NCBI GenBank assembly: GCA_015680685.1
Contig: MNCI01011459.1
Coordinates: forward strand, 398,762 to 462,761
Length of the DNA: 64,000 bases
Direction: 5' to 3'
DNA from: Gnetum montanum
Lineage: Eukaryota; Streptophyta; Gnetopsida; Gnetales; Gnetaceae
In this document: positions 1 to 10,303 of the stretch, piece after piece
How the letters are laid out: each line of letters starts with the position of its first letter
How positions within the stretch are numbered: the first letter of the stretch is position 1
Translations under genes and position numbers: made by a program
The notes under the pieces: model-generated
Told to the model about the DNA's origin: nothing
Database searches by the model: none
What the model saw: only the letters and a program-made list of their open reading frames with translations

Positions 1-1990
1 GTTCAATTATCTCATACCTTATTCATTACCTTTAATAAATGTTTAATTCTTTGCTTAGTGTGATTTTAGAGGTAGAGATTTTTCAAGGAATTCCCCCTAA
101 AAGTTTTAATGTCAGTCTCGATTTGCTCAAGTGACTCCAATAATAATTTAAATGATTTGGGTGAAGGAAGAAAATTAGTTTGGCATGAGTTTTTAACATT
201 TTTTGATAGTACTTACTCCTATGATATCCTTCGGGCGATAGCAAATTTTGAAAAAGTTATGTGCAAATTCTATCGTACCCCTCCCCCATGACTAAGTTAA
301 ACACTCCAGGTTTAAGTAGGTGTGATTGGAAAGGAAACTGGAGCATTAATGAGCGAGATATTAACATTTGAATGTTAGACTCTCAAAGCGCTAAAATCGT
401 GGAAGAAAATTTGAACAACTTCCCCATGTAAACTATTAAAAATGACTTCTAAGTGTACAAGGGCCCCATATATATAGGTTTTATAGATGCAATATCGTGT
501 ACATGATAGCATGTACCTAATATCGTGTCGAACCCAATACTGGGTACCTGATATCGCATCCTATTAAAAATAGGGTACTTAGTCAAATTGATGAATTTTT
601 GAGTTTTTATAGCAAAAAGTGAAGGATTTGAGGTAGATTAAAAAGGTCTGGGGTAATGTCAAGTGGAAATTAAGGCACCAAAAGTCTAATGGGGTGGAGT
701 TATACAATGAAGTTCTTTGAAAAGGGTGAGGAAAAAGGACATGTAGTGGTTCTAAGGAATGTTTGGTTGAAATAATGACAAAGGAAAGAATAGATTCGAC
801 AATGTAATACTTAGAGGGTATAAAATGATGTGGTGGTGTGCAACAAGTACAAATTACAAAAGTCACACAAGTAAGTCCTCCCCAAAGTAGGTTCTATCCT
901 ATAATGCCCTTGCGTGACCACACCTTAAAATGTTTGTAGGCACTAGAATGGTTACATGCAATCTGCACTCGTGCAACAAAACACACACATATTAAATACC
1001 ACAATTATGAGGTATGAATTCTATGTGACACAAGACACAAGTTAGGAGTACTTGGACTATGAGATGAGAGAAATTGTAGAAGGGATTGCAGAGATTGGGA
1101 CATGAGGTAACTTACCCTAAGCACAATGAATCTAAAGTGTTGTGCATGATTAAAGTACCACTAGCCTTTCACTCTAAGATCAAAACCAAGCCCATACCTT
1201 TGATCAATAACATCGCATTGTTTCATCCCAATGATAGACAACTAGAAGGGCATCATGACAGCAAGGTGTAGGATCACTTGGTGTTTTGCACAAGGGAGGA
1301 GTGATTTGAATTTTTCTGCGGCATGTTTTCCTTGATCTATTCTTTTTTGTTGTTCTTCTTTGTTTTCTTTTTCTTCTTCTAGTCACTTTTGCACTTTGTC
1401 TTTCTCAACAGAGATCTGAAGAAGCCACCAAACTTCAAGCATGGATGCATGTCTTTCCAGTGGGACCCCCCAGAACAACACTGAGTTCCTTTATTGAATG
1501 CCTTTATTACAACTCTTACTCCCATTGTTCGTTAGATCTACACGGATCTTAATACAACCAAGCTGCATGATAGCACATACAGATGTCACTAAGGAGAATC
1601 CACAAGTCCCCTTGATGTCACACCCTTACCATTCCCTCTTAGTCCGTCACTCTTGACTTTGGGCATAATAAGTACAAAGTTACTTTAAGTTTTAATGATA
1701 ACAAGAATATCATTGTACCCAGAGTAGAACTTCTTATTAATAGAATGGGTGGGTGGATGTTGTGGGCTCACTATCCAAATAATTAGTCACTTATGACTTG
1801 ATAACATAGAACAACACCTCAACCAATGGATCACATGAGTATTTGATTCATAGATGAGATTACCCTCAAAAATATAAAATGAAAAATTGAAAAATGAAAA
1901 ATTTAGAAAACAAAAAATTGTAAAACCAAAGAAAAGGAAAAAATTTACTAATTCTGCTTATTAAAATTGGGGGTATCCCCCATGACTAAA
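1..1990 (-). other. 3' internal non-coding region of element A
   Basis: About 2 kb without a supported gene. It aligns by eye with 23804-25735 of element B and 39190-41340 of element C. Shared landmarks are CCCCCATGACTAAG at 282, the TCCTCCCCAAAGTAGG block near 878, and the 'catggatgcatgtctttcc' block near 1440. Short reading frames here are not conserved between copies, so I call none of them. Confidence 0.6.
463..560 (-). promoter_or_regulatory. Internal palindrome array plus TATA box of element A
   Basis: On the minus strand, repeated ATATCG/CGATAT motifs (560 down to 486) are followed by CTATAAAACC and a TATATATA run (486 to 463). The same arrangement opens the U3 of this element's own LTR (array near 5218-5240, then a TATA box). 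It is therefore a likely second promoter inside the element. By analogy with element C it would fire toward ORF3, which would start at or just beyond the left edge of the window. Confidence 0.5.
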
Positions 1991-2059
1991 CCTTTGAACA
2001 TGGCAATAAATAATAAATGGAAAATTTGGATCCATGCATGTTGGAAATATTAGGGTCTA

Positions 2060-4290
2060 GTCATATCCAAACCACTAGGTGTCTTTTGGTGTGGTGGTAG
2101 GAATGTACCCAAATTGGGGTTCACACACTTGATTAAAGTAGGTGTAGTGGGGCAAATTATAAGATGTGATCATGTGACAACAAGTTGATCCACTATGGCA
2201 CCTGTGAGCATAAGACGGTATGCAAGGATTGATATGTCTCCTTACATTGTTAGATTCATTAAGCCGCATGGTTGTTGGAGTGTTAATTGGTGGCCTGGAT
2301 AGGGTAATAGGAGGCATTGAGTTTGAAGAGGAAGGTGCATCACCGTGTTGGGCTTGTGCTGAGTTAGAGGATGTAGTGGTTCCAAAGCCATGCCATCTCT
2401 TTCTACATCCATGCCTAAAGAAAGGATGCTTCTGACAATGTGGAGAACTCCCACTATTGTTGATAATAGCAGCACAAGTAATGTTCATTGGTTGGTACTA
2501 TGGTGCCAAGCCTTTCGATACTCCTAGTGGCAATGTAGAAGGAGGTGAAGGATGAGAATATTGAGAGCAAGGAGAAGTGTAAGGAACATGAGGTGGTGAT
2601 CCCATGGAAGAGGACATGGATTGATGATACTTAGGAGAATGAAGCAGAGGATGTTGATCCAATTGGAGAAATAGGATGTTGAATATAATAAGCACTTAGT
2701 TTTGGGTGGTACAAAGGGTGTGGCTAGTTTGGTGAGGGTCTCCCCCATGACTGGGGGTTTCAGGTGGTACTTCTATACGAAATCTGGATGTAACATTCTT
2801 CCCCAATGCTCGTGTAAGTGTGACAAGATTCAGCATTGGCCTTTGGGATGATCATACAGGAAAACATCACATTAATACTTATGATTTGTAGTTGAGCCCC
2901 TATCCTTATTTTCATCAACCCTTCTTTCCGATTGTTGAATGGTGTTTTGTCTTGTTTCTAGGTTTGGTATCCCCTGTTTGTTCTAGTTGTCAGGGTTATC
3001 TTGCATGGTTTTCCCTCTAATAATGTTTGCATATTCTCTACATTTTTCATGTACCCACTCCATCATCTTATTGATTTTTGTCTCAATTTCATCTAGTGAT
3101 TTTAGTATTGGAAAAGATGGGGACAGCTCCACCTCCTCGAGGTGAGTTGATTTCTCCTTTTCATGATTATGGACCTTTGTTACTTTAAGAGTTTGGTCTT
3201 GTTGAGATTTTTCAACATTCTTCCATTTGGCTATTTCTCCTTTTTCTTTTGCTACCCACTTAATAAGCTCTTAGAATTGGTGGGTTTGTAGTTCATACAG
3301 TTGACCTGGGGCATACATCCCTAGGGTCTTCCTTGTTTCATTATGAAGCCCATCCATGATGTGACACATTAGGCTTTCCTCAGAGAACCCCTAGCCTAGA
3401 ATTTTGTTTAACAAAGAGTAATATCTTTCTAAGGCCATGTCCAAGGATTCATGTTGCCCTTGTTTCCACTCTTTGATTTGTCTCCTCAAGGCAGACACTC
3501 TTGCATAGGTTTGATACCTTTCATTGAATAGTTCCATCATTTTTAGCCAACAACAAATTGATTTTGATTTTAAAGACCTGTACCATACTTTTTCTTGGCC
3601 AACAAGGGTCATAGAAAAGAGCTTAATTCTTTACTATCCATTATCAATGTTGTTCCATGCACAGGCATCATAGAAGGCTTGTAAATGATGTTGCGGATCT
3701 AAATCATAGCCTCTTGAGAACTTAGGAAAGTTGTTTAAATCAAGCCTGGGTGGACAGCTTGCCTTGCGATGCCTATAGGATATCTGAATGGCCTTTGTTA
3801 TGTGCATTATGCTCTTAGTGGCCAGTAGGGGTTCATCGTTACTAAGTAGGTTGTGAGTTTGTGAGTTGAGATGATGTTGTCTTTGTTCATGTTGGCATTC
3901 CTAATTTTGCTAGTGGGTTTGATTTTTATTTCTACATCAACAACTTGAGGAATAGTCATCTGTGTCATGACCTAACATTAAAAGAGTAGAGGAAGAGAGA
4001 GAAATGGAAGACTCGTCATGACATTTGTAAGTCTCCCAATCATCCCTTGATGTACTCTTGCTAACCATTGAGAAGGTCGTAGGCCTTACGGGCCCCCTCA
4101 TTCTAGGAGATGTCCCATCCTCACTAGAGGTGTCTAAGTTGGATGACAAGAGTCCTTGAGTATTTTTGAGGCGTATATGAACATATGTAACTTCTACATA
4201 ATATTGAGTACTCCAAACTTCTTCTTCATCATAAATTTTGTTGGTTATCCAATGAATTGCCTCACTAGATGTTGCATTATCGTTGTCTTA
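2060..4290 (-). pseudogene. gag: gag polyprotein of element A (degenerate)
   Basis: Broken minus-strand gag of an Athila-like Ty3/gypsy element, the structural protein that forms the particle around the element RNA. The best piece is 3391-3612. It has a Retrotrans_gag-type core with MMELFNERYQTYARVSALR followed by IKEWKQGQHESLDMALERYY, and it matches the gag core of element B (30600-30850), which reads 'WKQGGHEPLDATMGRYYAVL'. A proline- and serine-rich linker follows at 2075-2750, as it does in element B. Several stops and frame changes interrupt it. The N-terminus near 4286 is assigned only by its distance from the primer site (about 130 bases, as in B and C). No pol follows. Confidence 0.65.
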
Positions 4291-4417
4291 TTAGAGAGAA
4301 TTTGTCGTGAATTGTGTGTGACTTAATTAAATTTAACTTCTTTTTCTAAACGATATATCGTTAATACCCTATTACAACGATCTTGTATGATATAACTAAT
4401 CTAGATAACTAGCATTT

Positions 4418-4436
4418 TCCCTAGCAACGGTGCCAA
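4418..4436 (-). promoter_or_regulatory. Primer binding site, tRNA-Asp type
   Basis: Minus strand reads TTGGCACCGTTGCTAGGGA immediately inside the 5' LTR. It differs at a few positions from the tRNA-Asp(GUC) complement TGGCGCCGTTGCCGGGG used by Athila-group elements. Confidence 0.75.
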
Positions 4437-5262
4437 TGATGAGCGGTGAGCACCCCTATGCTCAACCATACGAATAGGAGCATGTATGCATGATCTGGTT
4501 GGACTCTACAAAAGGAACAGTTGTGGCACCTAAATAGTTATACGTTGATCACAGTTCACTGTCTTCCCACCTGGAGTAGTATTTGCTTTGTCACGTATGG
4601 TTTAGTCCAAAGTGAGGTGTATGATGTGGTTTCTACTACTATGCTACTCCTAAGGACAATAAGAGATAAATTAATTAAGCTAATGAGCAATAGAAAATAA
4701 GATCTAATCTTGCCTAAGTGTGATGAGTATCCACCCTTAATCATCCATACACATCTTGGACTTCGTGCACTACTTATGGGATTACCATGCGCACATCACT
4801 CAAAGTGCTACTCAATACGCTACTGGGTTACCACGTAGTTACACTTAAATGTTTGTGATTAAGATGTACTCATTCCATGTTAACAACATGAATAGTAAAT
4901 GATGATAAATGAAATATTAACGAAGAAAACAACAATGAATAATTAAGAATTAAAAAATTAAAAACTAAGTGAATGCTGCAATGATGAAGTAATCTCAATC
5001 GTTATTGTCGATTGTGTACATGTCCAAGTACGTCACACTCAAACAAAGGTTCTGTACAATTACAAGCATCACACTGCGGGCATGCACTTGGAAAAGAACT
5101 AAAAACTGACTAAAACTAACAAAATACTTAAGACTCCTAATGACTAACTATTTTAATCCTCTAATGACTCCTCCCTATGCACTTGTGCTCTATTTATAGG
5201 TTAACATAGAAATCATGATATCGTGTATCCGATATCGGGTCTTGGCAAACTACAATTCATCA
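4437..5262 (-). repeat. 5' LTR of Athila-like element A
   Basis: 826-bp LTR with the family ends TGATGAG...(C/T)TCATCA. It shares the blocks 'CTCAACCATACGAATA', the TGTATGG region, CTACTGGGTTACCA and the CGAATAAAGAT-like segment with the LTRs at 22949, 32119 and 52582. The U3 side (right end) carries the GATATCG palindromes at 5218-5240 and, on the minus strand, an inferred TATA box (CCTATAAATAGAGC). Confidence 0.8.
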
Positions 5263-5559
5263 AATGCCTCTTGATACATCTTTTTAGACTTAATTTATAG
5301 ATGTTGCTTTAGATTTACTAGATGTATATTTTCTTAGTCTTTTGGATCTTTGCATTGGTCCATCACTATTATTAGATATTATATTTACCATATGTTGTTT
5401 AAGTTCTTCTCATCTTTTAATCCTTCATAACTTGATTATGAACTTATCTTTTTTGACTAAAGCTCTATAGTGCTAAATCTTCTTACTTCTTTTTTATTCA
5501 TTATGAAATATCTAAATTTCATATTAAGTAATAATCTCCCTTACAAGAGCTATGCGAGG
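5263..5559. other. Unassigned AT-rich spacer
   Basis: No gene, tRNA or recognisable repeat seen between the LTR of element A and the plastid rDNA insertion. Confidence 0.5.
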
Positions 5560-6325
5560 GATGAGGGGTTCGTGGTAGGGAGGAGGAGAGGAGAGGGAGA
5601 TGGAAGGTAGAACTAGTAGTGAGATAGCATTCTAAAAATGCCAAAATTTTAACCTTGCCTTAGAACCTATGGGCCAAGGAATAATCTCAGGTAGATAATT
5701 TCTATGAGATGTAGACCTCTCAAAAGATAATGGAGGCATGCAAAGATTTCCTTAGGCCATATGACTGTCAGTCCTCGAGTGTGAAGGCAAAAGGAAACTT
5801 AACTACACGACCCATCCATTGAACTAGGACAAAAGTTAGCCTTAGTGATCCAATGGTGCCAAGTGGAAGGGTCATTATTCAACGGATAAAAGTTACTTTA
5901 GAAATAACAAGCTAATCTTTCCCAAGATTTCACATTGATAGGAAGGTTTGACACTTCGATGTCAACTCCTTGCCACCTTAGATGGTGGCATGTTTCAAGG
6001 ATTGAACCATTCATCCATTAAAGTAATACATGAGCTAGGTTTAGAATGTTGTGAGATAGTTTGGTCCATATTCAATGTAAGTGGTAGAGCATGGAGAGGG
6101 TCTTTCCTTAGTACAAGAGGACTAGAAAGGATGCATATAAGGTATACCCATTATCATAGCCATGGTAGATGTTTGGTAGCCAAGTATGGAGCAAATAACT
6201 ACTAAAAGCATATAAGTAAAAAGCTCACCTCAAGATAAGTGCTCTTCAACTTACTAGCCTTTGGTTGCTAACATAGTCAAGGATGGTTTTGTATCCTTAC
6301 ATAGGGTAGAGTAACCTTTTGAGCA
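5560..6325 (+). pseudogene. rrn23: Nuclear copy of plastid 23S rRNA, 3' part (NUPT)
   Basis: Plus-strand copy of the last roughly 750 bases of plastid 23S rRNA. Unmistakable conserved stretches include CAACGGATAAAAGTTACT at 5880 (peptidyl transferase region), 'GAGCTAGGTTTAGAATG' at 6030 (plastid GAGCTGGGTTTAGAACG), TTAGTACAAGAGGACTAG at 6112 (sarcin-ricin loop, AGTACGAGAGGACC in the functional gene) and GTAGCCAAGTATGGAGC at 6177. The spelling follows plastid rather than mitochondrial 26S, e.g. 'ACCTATGGGCCAAGG' near 5666. Nearly all differences are C-to-T or G-to-A, so it is an old, methylated nuclear insertion and not a working gene. The left boundary is uncertain because the first 60 bases are scrambled. 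Confidence 0.9.
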
Positions 6326-6328
6326 ACA

Positions 6329-6432
6329 TAAGGTTATGATGAGATGAGTTTTTTATCATCACAATAGACGTTAGTGAAGATATAGTAATGTATGCAACTA
6401 AGGCATCCTAAAACATTAAGAGATTTGAACCT
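6329..6432 (+). pseudogene. rrn4.5: Nuclear copy of plastid 4.5S rRNA
   Basis: Follows the 23S copy in the normal plastid order. TTTATCATCACAATAGACGT and 'GTAATGTATGCAACTAAGG' plus CATCCTAA match the plastid 4.5S gene apart from transitions. Not a functional gene. The spacer to 5S (6433-6620) also looks plastid-derived. Confidence 0.85.
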
Positions 6433-6620
6433 TATTCATACATGCCTGACCTAATTAATTTGAATGGACACTAGCCATATATTTTCATTATGTAATTATG
6501 TGATAAGATAAAACTAACCAATGAAAAGTCCTACCCTACCTATCTATTAAATAGAAGGATTTTATACCTAGAAGGGACATCAACCCTTCTAAAATTGAAG
6601 CCTAATAGACATGCCCTTTC

Positions 6621-6752
6621 TATTATGTTGTTCTTTTTTCTTTGTAGAGAAACCATACCAACCTATCATTCTAAAGTTTTTTGATGAAAATCATCCCAAA
6701 TTTGGTGGCTAATCCGAACCTCAATTATGTTTGTGAATATTAGTTAACTATC
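6621..6752 (+). pseudogene. rrn5: Nuclear copy of plastid 5S rRNA
   Basis: Third member of the plastid rRNA series. It begins TATTATGTTGTTC, then TGTAGAGAAACCATACCAA (plastid CGTAGAGGAACCACACCAA) and CCCAAATTTGGTGGCTAA. About 25 extra bases split the gene between ACCTATC and CATCCCAAAT (about 6668-6692). The 3' half is badly decayed and its end is approximate. Confidence 0.75.
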
Positions 6753-8177
6753 ATGGATCAACTCTTCTCACAACTAGAAGGGATTGTACCAAAGGAAATG
6801 TTAGATCGGGAAATTTTCTATGTACTCTTTAATGTTTCTAGAAATCAAGTGGTCAAGAAAAGTGTTGGCAACCATTTGGGACTGCCAATGTTTACTTTCG
6901 GTCTTGTGATTAGAATCATGGGAAATGAAGTTGTTTCTTCAACCTTAATTTTAGGTACTTGATGGTCTCTGGAAACACGAAGGTCCAAATATCTCCAAAT
7001 AAACTTAATGGTAATAGAGTGAACTACCCGTAAATGTATATTTGCTATTATGAATGTTGAAATGATTGGGTTTGTATATGAAACTTTAATTGGCTATTAT
7101 AACAGAAATTCAGCTAACCTTGTTCAATACTATGAGTAATTAAAGATTCCTATTTTGTCAAGTCACTTAGTTTATACAGTCTCTATAGTATGTTGCTTGA
7201 AACAGATAAAATTCACCAAATGCTTAAGCACAATTCTGCAAAAATCTACTCCTAGTTTTCATTAGAGAAATAGATCTGCAAGAAAAATAGAAAGAGAGCA
7301 AGATTCAATGAATTTTAAAATAAAAGAAGAGAGAGCAAATTTATGTGGAATCTCAAACATTTATGCAAGATAAATTGAACATGAAGAAATACTTTGAAAT
7401 AAAGGTATTCCAATTCAACCTAAAGTGTTACAAATTGTCCAAACCCTCTGAGCTCAACAAGCAATTTTATAAAAGACACTCTTATAAAACTACCAAAATG
7501 TTTTGTAAAAAGTAAAATACAAGCTATTATATGGCTAGTTAATAGTTTTCAAGAATTGCAATAATAGAGCTATCAGAAACGATTTAACAATTTCAAGGTT
7601 GAACATGAGTAAAAACTTTAAAATTAAAGCTATTTCAAGTCAACTCAAAATATCAAAGATTTTCTAGACCCTCTAGACTCAAAAAGGCAATTTCGTAAAA
7701 AAATTACTATTAAATTGTTTAAGATGCTTTTCAAAGAGAAATATAAGCTCTTACATGGCAAACAAATAGAAGTCTAAAATTTCATGAAAGTAAACAAAGC
7801 AGTTGAATTGATGATGCAATTAGCAAGCCTTGCTTGCAAGTAATCTTTAATACTTCTTCTAAGTTTTCCCCCTCTTTTTTTTTCTACCCTGGAAGCTCTT
7901 TTTAAAGTGGCTTCTTGGTAGTTACCAACACCATGAAAAATTAAAGTTAGTTATAACCACCATGGGAGTTAGTTATAACTTCCATAGAAATTAAAAGCCA
8001 CAATTGACACTTGTTCGATACACATAGGATGTTGAATAACTGTCCTGTAAATTCTCTTTTTCTTACAAAATAACTATATATATAGTTATTATTTATTTAT
8101 TATTATATTTTTATCTTTTTGGCTACATATTAAATATATATCATATAAATACATATCTAAATTGTTATTACAATACA
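6753..8177. other. Unassigned region between plastid rDNA and aldehyde oxidase fragment
   Basis: One plus-strand reading frame of 69 codons (6753-6962, MDQLFSQLEGIVPKEMLDR...) lies here. I do not recognise it and its reality is doubtful. The rest is AT-rich. It may be the remains of an LTR or a non-coding repeat, but I see no terminal motifs, tRNA or primer site. Confidence 0.4.
7425..7790. repeat. Diverged tandem duplication, period about 230 bp
   Basis: The block 'CCAAACCCTCTGAGCTCAA' at about 7438 recurs as 'CTAGACCCTCTAGACTCAA' at about 7668. Each is followed by a similar segment (GCAATTTxxTAAAA..., then ATACAAGCT/ATATAAGCT with TACATGGC or TATATGGC). Similarity is moderate, so the duplication is old. 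Confidence 0.45.
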
Positions 8178-9313
8178 TTACGGCTTTGAAACTTGCTTGA
8201 GGTAGTTCTCCACAATGTCAAAACCACAGAAATTTAATGACATCCATGGTGGCAGCACTATCTATTCTGAAATAACTGCTATCACCCCAGTCATCTTGAC
8301 GTGCTGCTCTGATGGCTTCTCTTATTGCACAATGCACAGATGGAGCTAAAAGCAAAGGTGGTTCCCCATACGCTTTTGAAGAGAGAATACGTTTCTGATG
8401 AAAAGTACTGCTGAATAATTCCACATTAAGCCTACGTAGTATGCTGTTGATTGTAGGCACTTTATATGCCCATGTTCTACCAGACAGCAAATTCTCATCC
8501 TCATTAACCACATACTCCTCTGTCGTGAAATAACCAATTCCTTGAACAATGTCCACTCAGTCTGACTGAGATTCACTGCAGGATTTAAACTTCTTCCACA
8601 ATCATAAAGTATATCTGCTTGGAGAATTACACAGGCTCCTGTTAAGAGATCAATCTCTACCTCAACTGCAGCAGCACCATAGTTGGCATATGTGGAATTG
8701 TTTGGATCAGCTGCCCAGAAAGTTTGTGCAGTCAGATCAACAGATTTTAGACAAGCCTGTTGAATCATCTCATTCCATGGAACTACATTAGGTTTATTTT
8801 TCTCCAGGTCAGTTTTGATTGTGCGTAGCCTTTCAGCTAAGTTGTTGCACGCTTGCTGTACTGCTGCACAGCTTACTTCAAATGTATTGCTTCAAGCTGT
8901 ATAACCTCCATGGGCTAAGTTCATAGTGTCTGCTTGTATAACCCTGATTCTTGATAAGCGACATCTACATTTCCAATTGGTTGTAGCTGGCTTAAGGTAT
9001 AAGCTGCAATCTGAGTTACCTTTGTCCAAAATCCTTAACCTAACTCAATGCCTTCTACCTCCACAGCAATAGAACCATCAGCAAATACGGTCATTCATGC
9101 TGGCTTTGGAAGAAAAGTAGCCTCAAATACACATGAAATCACTGATAAACCTCGTTTTCTTCCATTTGTTGTAGGAATTGAATGTTGCAATATAACTCTT
9201 TCTAGCTTTAAGAGATGCTGAATGCTTGAGTTTCTCCCAAAATGTAGGCAGTATATAACCAACAGTGCTCTCTATGGAGTTTCCATAGTATAATTGGGCA
9301 GTTTCGAATGTAA
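8178..9313 (-). pseudogene. Aldehyde oxidase (molybdenum hydroxylase) C-terminal fragment
   Basis: Minus-strand fragment of a plant aldehyde oxidase, the molybdenum cofactor enzyme family that oxidises abscisic aldehyde or indole-3-acetaldehyde in the cytosol. Family landmarks in order: TVGYILPTFWEKL, MTVFADGSIAVEVEGIELG, YGAAAVEVEIDLLTGA, LYDCGRSLNPAVNLSQ, QGIGYFTTEEY, TWAYKVPTI, HQKRILSSKAYGEPPLLLA and SVHCAIREAIRAARQ. These are the C-terminal molybdenum-binding lobe, roughly the last 370 residues. The reading breaks near 8560 (frameshift after NLSQ) and near 8222 (a 2-base loss that puts a stop before the final DIVENYLKQVSKP and natural stop at 8178). Several TAG/TGA stops replace Gln/Trp codons. 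The N-terminal part (FAD and iron-sulphur domains) is absent. The fragment ends exactly at a poly(T) tract belonging to the next feature. Confidence 0.9.
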
Positions 9314-9957
9314 TTTTTTTTTTTTTTTTTTACCATCATTAACGTTTGCTGCAGCCGATTAGCCTTATTATTGCAAACATTAAGTAGATTCAAAATAGCA
9401 GGAGTTTCTCTGTGCATTGGAAATGAAGAGAGACTTATCTCAGGTAAAAGGAACTGAAGAACATCATGGAAGGGAACTAGCAGCAACCACAAGCAATGTG
9501 TTTAAAAGGACTGGTAGTTTGCGGGAACAAAAGAAAAACGGTTTCGAGGGATGTCGTAGACAATGAAGTGATTTGCTTGGCCGATGTTGCCTACAATGCT
9601 AAGACTACCGACGGACGGTGAAGCAACAGCGAGGCAGGCAATGCCCGGTGTTACATCAACCATGTAATTGTCGTATCCCCAAACCATCGTTACGCTGGGA
9701 AACGCCACCGACTCATCATCATCATCATCAGGAACTTGGAAGCACAGATCCAATCCGATGCTGCTGCCGTTGATCTCAGGAAGCTGCACCGCATCCACAA
9801 GAGTGTTTCGGAGCAGCTCATACGCTCATTTTTGCAAATAACTAAATGCGGTGCCGGAGTCAATTATTCCACCGCTGGAACCGTCCTTGCGCAAATAACT
9901 ATATTCTCAGCATTTCATATTGCATGTTGTCTCCTCAGGGGAATTGTTGCAGGTATC
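9314..9957 (-). pseudogene. Nepenthesin-type aspartic protease retrocopy with poly(A) tail
   Basis: Minus-strand remnant of an A1-family plant aspartic protease. The second active-site motif GGIIDSGTAFSYL is visible at about 9870-9840, then GLDLCFQVPDDDDDE, GIACLAV and the C-terminal SIVGNIGQANHFIVYDIPRNRFSFVP, ending with a stop at 9502. A 170-base 3' untranslated stretch contains AATAATAAGG and ends in an 18-base A tract (T run 9314-9331 on plus). This signature points to a processed, retroposed cDNA. Upstream, an N-domain-like EYSYLRKDGSS is fused directly to GGIIDSGT, so most of the protein between the two lobes is deleted at a DGSS/DGSG-like junction. The N-terminus is missing; copia element A sits at the 5' end. 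Confidence 0.8.
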
Positions 9958-9962
9958 TATAC

Positions 9963-10245
9963 TGTTGGGCTTGTTTTAGTGATTTGTTACTTAGTCACTA
10001 AAATCCTTATTATTGAGGGATTCTTGTTTGTTTTGATTTAGTCTTCGTATGTCTTAGGAGTTGTTAGACATGGTATGTTTATCTCTTTTCAGTTTGTTAT
10101 AACGTGGGATGTTTAACTCTTTTCAGTTTGTTATAATGTGGGATGTTTATCTCTTTTCAGTTTGATATGTAAGGCTATATATATTAGCCAAAGTTGTTCT
10201 TCAATAAATCATTCTGATTTCTCTCAATTTCTCTAGTTTCTAACA
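9963..10245 (+). repeat. 5' LTR of copia element A
   Basis: 283 bp, TGTTGGGC to TAACA. It contains three tandem copies of a 34-bp unit (10071-10172, unit starting TGG(T/G)ATGTTTATCTCTTTTC), whereas the 3' LTR has one. That accounts for the 70-bp length difference. A TATATATATTAG stretch near 10175 is the likely TATA region. Confidence 0.95.
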
Positions 10246-10247
10246 TT

Positions 10248-10259
10248 TGGTATTGGAGC
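10248..10259 (+). promoter_or_regulatory. Primer binding site, initiator tRNA-Met type
   Basis: TGGTATTGGAGC just inside the 5' LTR, two changes from TGGTATCAGAGC. Confidence 0.8.
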
Positions 10260-10303
10260 TCCATCATGGGGCCTGGTTAAAATCAGAAGCAGCAGTCTTC
10301 TAA

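Larger units (their letters stand above)
1..5262 (-). mobile_element. Athila-like Ty3/gypsy element A (partial, gag only, no pol)
   Basis: Minus-strand element whose 5' LTR (4437-5262), tRNA-Asp primer site and gag are followed directly by the long 3' internal region known from elements B and C. The reverse transcriptase, RNase H and integrase that lie between gag and the 3' region in B (25741-28560) and C (41341-44330) are missing: the motif that follows the pol stop in those copies (CCCCCATGACTAAG on the plus strand) sits at about 1975, only about 100 bases from the gag reading frames. The 3' LTR must lie left of the window. The structure resembles gag-only, non-autonomous plant LTR elements. 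The base after the LTR is 5263; the candidate target duplication AATGC (5263-5267) cannot be tested without the other end. Confidence 0.75.

Noticed and set aside
2220-2435. Plus-strand frame opposite the gag linker of element A
   Set aside because: Antisense shadow of the Pro-rich gag linker; no counterpart in elements B or C.
5948-6205. 85-codon plus-strand open frame
   Set aside because: It lies wholly inside the plastid 23S rRNA copy; the frame opened by chance through decay.
9208-9492. 94-codon minus-strand frame spanning the oxidase start and the poly(A) tract
   Set aside because: It reads through the aspartic protease 3' untranslated region, the A tract and the oxidase in the wrong frame; it is not one protein.
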